A DNA stretch of 7,978 bases from Bacteroidales bacterium (GTDB taxonomy: Bacteria; Bacteroidota; Bacteroidia; Bacteroidales; UBA932). Below, one piece after another: positions 6,533 to 7,978 of the stretch. Every line of letters begins with the position of its first letter. Positions within the stretch are counted from its first letter, which is position 1. Below the pieces are notes generated by a model. The model had not been told where the DNA came from. It did no database searches and saw only the letters and a list, made by a program, of their open reading frames with translations. The DNA lies in contig JAGDBY010000055.1 of NCBI GenBank assembly GCA_017958765.1, positions 1-7,978 of the forward strand, given 5' to 3'. Made by a program: the position numbers and the translations under genes.

Positions 6533-6562
6533 GCGAAATACGCGCGTAACAGCCTATTTCGC
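6533..6562 (+). promoter_or_regulatory. Hairpin at the 5' end of the rplP leader
   Basis: GCGAAATA (6533-6540) and TATTTCGC (6555-6562) form a perfect 8-bp stem with a 14-nt loop. It begins within a few bases of the predicted transcription start, and no T-run follows, so it is not an intrinsic terminator. Possible roles are 5' end protection of the mRNA or binding of an autoregulatory ribosomal protein; the role is inferred only. Confidence 0.55.
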
Positions 6563-6601
6563 TGATAATTAGAAGTTTAGAAATAATTAAACAATAGAAA
6601 A

Positions 6602-7030
6602 ATGTTACAACCTAAGAAAACTAAGTTTAGAAGACAGCAGAAGGGGCGTATGAAAGGTCTTGCTCACAGAGGCCATCAGATCGCTTTCGGTTCATTTGCT
6701 ATTAAGACAATGGAGTCTTGCTGGCTTACAGGCCAACAGATTGAAGCTGCTCGTCAAGCTGTAGTACGTCACATGAAACGTGAAGGTAAGATTTGGATCA
6801 GAGTTTTCCCTGACAAACCTTACACTAAGAAGCCTGCTGAGGTACGTATGGGTAAAGGTAAAGGTAATCCTGAGGGATTCGTTGCCCCTGTTACTCCGGG
6901 CCGTATTCTTATCGAAGCTGAAGGTGTTCCTTTGGCAGTTGCAAAAGAAGCTCTTCGTTTAGGTGCACAGAAATTGCCTGTCACTTGCAAATTTGTAGTA
7001 AGAAGAGATTATGTTGAATCTAATCAATAG
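6602..7030 (+). CDS. rplP: 50S ribosomal protein L16
   Basis: A 142-residue protein of the large ribosomal subunit, near the A-site tRNA elbow and the central protuberance. It has clear L16 landmarks: the N-terminus MLQPKKTKFRRQQKGRMKG, the FGSFAIK stretch near 30-36, QIEAAR near 46-51, GKIWIRVFPDKP at 62-73, the invariant MGKGKGNPEGFVAPV at 83-97, and the C-terminal KLPVTCKFVVRRDY. The length is normal for Bacteroidota. There is no Shine-Dalgarno site; the ATG is preceded by an A-rich, unstructured stretch, as is usual in this phylum. Codons such as GGT, GCT and CGT are preferred, unlike in the genes to the left, consistent with high expression. It is the first gene of the ribosomal run here, whereas rpsC normally precedes it. 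Confidence 0.98.
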   Translation: MLQPKKTKFRRQQKGRMKGLAHRGHQIAFGSFAIKTMESCWLTGQQIEAARQAVVRHMKREGKIWIRVFPDKPYTKKPAEVRMGKGKGNPEGFVAPVTPGRILIEAEGVPLAVAKEALRLGAQKLPVTCKFVVRRDYVESNQ

Positions 7031-7035
7031 GAGAG
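7029..7035 (+). promoter_or_regulatory. Shine-Dalgarno-like site of rpmC (AGGAGAG)
   Basis: AGGAGAG overlaps the rplP stop codon, and its AGGAG core ends 8 bases before the rpmC ATG. It is the only strong Shine-Dalgarno site I see in the window, where most genes lack one, as is usual in Bacteroidota. Confidence 0.6.
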
Positions 7036-7041
7036 AATAAG

Positions 7042-7236
7042 ATGAAAGCACAAGAAATCCGTGAAATGGCTCTTAAAGATTTGCGTGAGCGAATCGCCAC
7101 TGAGAAACAGAATCTCAACACAATGAGAATGAACCACGTTATCTCTCCGTTGGAAGATACATCTAAGATTAAGAAAGCTAAAACTGACATCGCACGTATG
7201 ATGACTATTTTGGCAGAGAAAGAACAACAGAACTAA
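7042..7236 (+). CDS. rpmC: 50S ribosomal protein L29
   Basis: A 64-residue protein of the large subunit near the polypeptide exit tunnel, where it forms part of the docking area for signal recognition particle and trigger factor with L23. It has the usual two-helix, charged composition: MKAQEIREMALKDLRERI at the start, a central LNTMRMNHVISPLEDTSKI and a C-terminal helix with KAKTDIARMMTIL. Length and position between rplP and rpsQ are standard. The start is supported by the AGGAGAG site upstream. Confidence 0.95.
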   Translation: MKAQEIREMALKDLRERIATEKQNLNTMRMNHVISPLEDTSKIKKAKTDIARMMTILAEKEQQN

Positions 7237-7249
7237 ATAGATCTTGGCT

Positions 7250-7504
7250 ATGGAAAGAAATCTTCGTAAAGAAAGAATAGGAATCGTGGTAAGCAACAAA
7301 ATGGACAAATCTATTGTAGTTGCTGTTAAGACTAAAGAGAAACACCCTATTTACGGCAAGTTCGTAAATAAGACCACAAAGTTTGTCGCTCAAGATGACA
7401 AGAACGAGTGCAGTGAAGGCGATACAGTTCGCATCATGGAGACCCGTCCGCTGAGCAAGACAAAACGTTGGAGATTAGTAGAAATCGTAGAAAAAGTTAA
7501 ATAA
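7250..7504 (+). CDS. rpsQ: 30S ribosomal protein S17
   Basis: An 84-residue OB-fold protein of the small subunit that binds 16S rRNA early in assembly. Its landmarks are RKERIGIVVSNKMDKSIVV at about residues 6-24, the HPIYGKF segment and the highly conserved VRIMETRPLSKTKRWRLVEI. The ATG at 7250 is chosen over an in-frame TTG at 7244 because the resulting MERNLRKER start agrees with Bacteroidota S17 proteins. The gap to rpmC is 13 bp, and rplN starts 1 bp after the stop. Confidence 0.97.
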   Translation: MERNLRKERIGIVVSNKMDKSIVVAVKTKEKHPIYGKFVNKTTKFVAQDDKNECSEGDTVRIMETRPLSKTKRWRLVEIVEKVK

Positions 7505-7505
7505 C

Positions 7506-7871
7506 ATGATACAACAAGAATCACGTCTAATGGTGGCAGATAACAGCGGTGCTAAAGAGGTTCTTTGCATCCGCGTTTTGGGCGGCACACGTCGTCATTA
7601 TGCCAGTGTAGGTGACAAGATAGTTGTTGCCGTTAAGAGTGCGATCCCTGGTGGTAACGCCAAGAAAGGTTCAGTTTCCAACGCAGTGGTTGTTCGTACA
7701 AAGAAAGAGATTCGCCGTCCCGATGGTTCTTACATCCGTTTCGATGACAATGCTTGCGTATTGCTCGACAAACAGGATGAGATCGTAGGTACCCGTATTT
7801 TCGGCCCTGTTGCAAGGGAGTTGCGTGAGAATTATATGAAAATCGTTTCACTCGCCCCTGAGGTGCTTTAA
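7506..7871 (+). CDS. rplN: 50S ribosomal protein L14
   Basis: A 121-residue protein of the large subunit, part of the inter-subunit bridge area with 16S rRNA and the docking surface of the silencing factor RsfS. The sequence is canonical: MIQQESRLMVADNSGAKEV at the start, VLGGTRRHYASVGDKIVVAVK next, then PDGSYIRFDDNACVLL and the GTRIFGPVARELR ending. The length is typical. The gene begins one base after the rpsQ stop, suggesting coupled translation. Confidence 0.98.
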   Translation: MIQQESRLMVADNSGAKEVLCIRVLGGTRRHYASVGDKIVVAVKSAIPGGNAKKGSVSNAVVVRTKKEIRRPDGSYIRFDDNACVLLDKQDEIVGTRIFGPVARELRENYMKIVSLAPEVL

Positions 7872-7883
7872 TTATTTTTGATT

Positions 7884-7978
7884 ATGAAAAAATTACATAT
7901 AAAGAAAGGTGATACGGTGTATGTAAATGCCGGGAACGACAAGGGTAAAACCGGAAAAGTTCTTGAGGTGCTTACATC
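7884..7978 (+). CDS. rplX: 50S ribosomal protein L24, 5' part (cut by window end)
   Basis: Only the first 31 codons are present. The sequence KKGDTVYVNAGNDKGKTGKV is a KOW motif at the expected N-terminal place of L24, an early assembly protein of the large subunit that binds 23S rRNA. The order rplN-rplX is the standard spc-operon order. The start ATG lies 12 bp after the rplN stop, with no obvious Shine-Dalgarno site. Confidence 0.93.
   Translation, partial: MKKLHIKKGDTVYVNAGNDKGKTGKVLEVLT

Larger units (their letters stand above)
6309..6601. other. Intergenic region between the DUF4270 gene and rplP
   Basis: This 293-bp stretch has no convincing ORF on either strand. In order it holds the DUF4270 terminator (about 6334-6362), a weakly promoter-like CATCTTTG (6415-6422), a strongly AT-rich tract (about 6451-6518) that may act as an UP-like element, the rplP promoter (6497-6526), and a leader of about 70 nt with a 5' hairpin (6533-6562) and an A-rich start region. 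I saw no remnant of rpsC, the gene that normally precedes rplP. Confidence 0.7.

Noticed and set aside
7244..7249. TTG start two codons upstream of the chosen rpsQ ATG
   Set aside because: The ATG at 7250 gives the N-terminus expected for Bacteroidota S17.

Overview
The window looks like chromosomal core-genome DNA from a Bacteroidota bacterium, most likely order Bacteroidales. Three gene families in it are largely confined to that phylum: DUF4294, DUF3098, and a DUF4270 lipoprotein next to a short GT5-like 'starch synthase' protein. The promoters fit the Bacteroidota sigma factor (-7 box TAnnTTTG), and most genes lack Shine-Dalgarno sites. I cannot place it below order. There are no mobile elements, tRNA or rRNA genes, or CRISPR arrays.

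Layout: (1) 1-1196, + strand: the 3' end of fabF (fatty acid synthesis), then a secreted or periplasmic DUF4294 protein. (2) 1189-3876, - strand: a tight envelope operon read ftsX - DUF3098 - uppP - lpxH. It combines divisome control, undecaprenyl carrier recycling and lipid A synthesis. Its last gene runs 8 bp into the convergent DUF4294 gene. (3) 3877-3954: a compact divergent promoter region in which two back-to-back -7 boxes form a perfect 10-bp inverted repeat. (4) 3955-6308, + strand: a GT5-like protein lacking the usual catalytic motifs, whose stop overlaps the start of a DUF4270 outer-envelope lipoprotein with a tyrosine-rich segment; a clear intrinsic terminator follows. (5) 6309-6601: an AT-rich intergenic region with a good Bacteroidota promoter and a hairpin at the start of the predicted leader. 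(6) 6602-7978, + strand: ribosomal genes rplP-rpmC-rpsQ-rplN-rplX, with rplX cut by the window end.

The most unusual point is the join between (4) and (6). The ribosomal run starts at rplP, directly behind an unrelated gene, whereas rplP normally follows rpsC inside the long S10-spc operon. Either the operon is truly split here, with its own promoter and leader, or the contig is misjoined. Other points worth a look are the palindromic divergent promoter, the degenerate GT5 protein and the Tyr-rich segment of the DUF4270 protein. I found no evidence for a wholly new multi-gene system.
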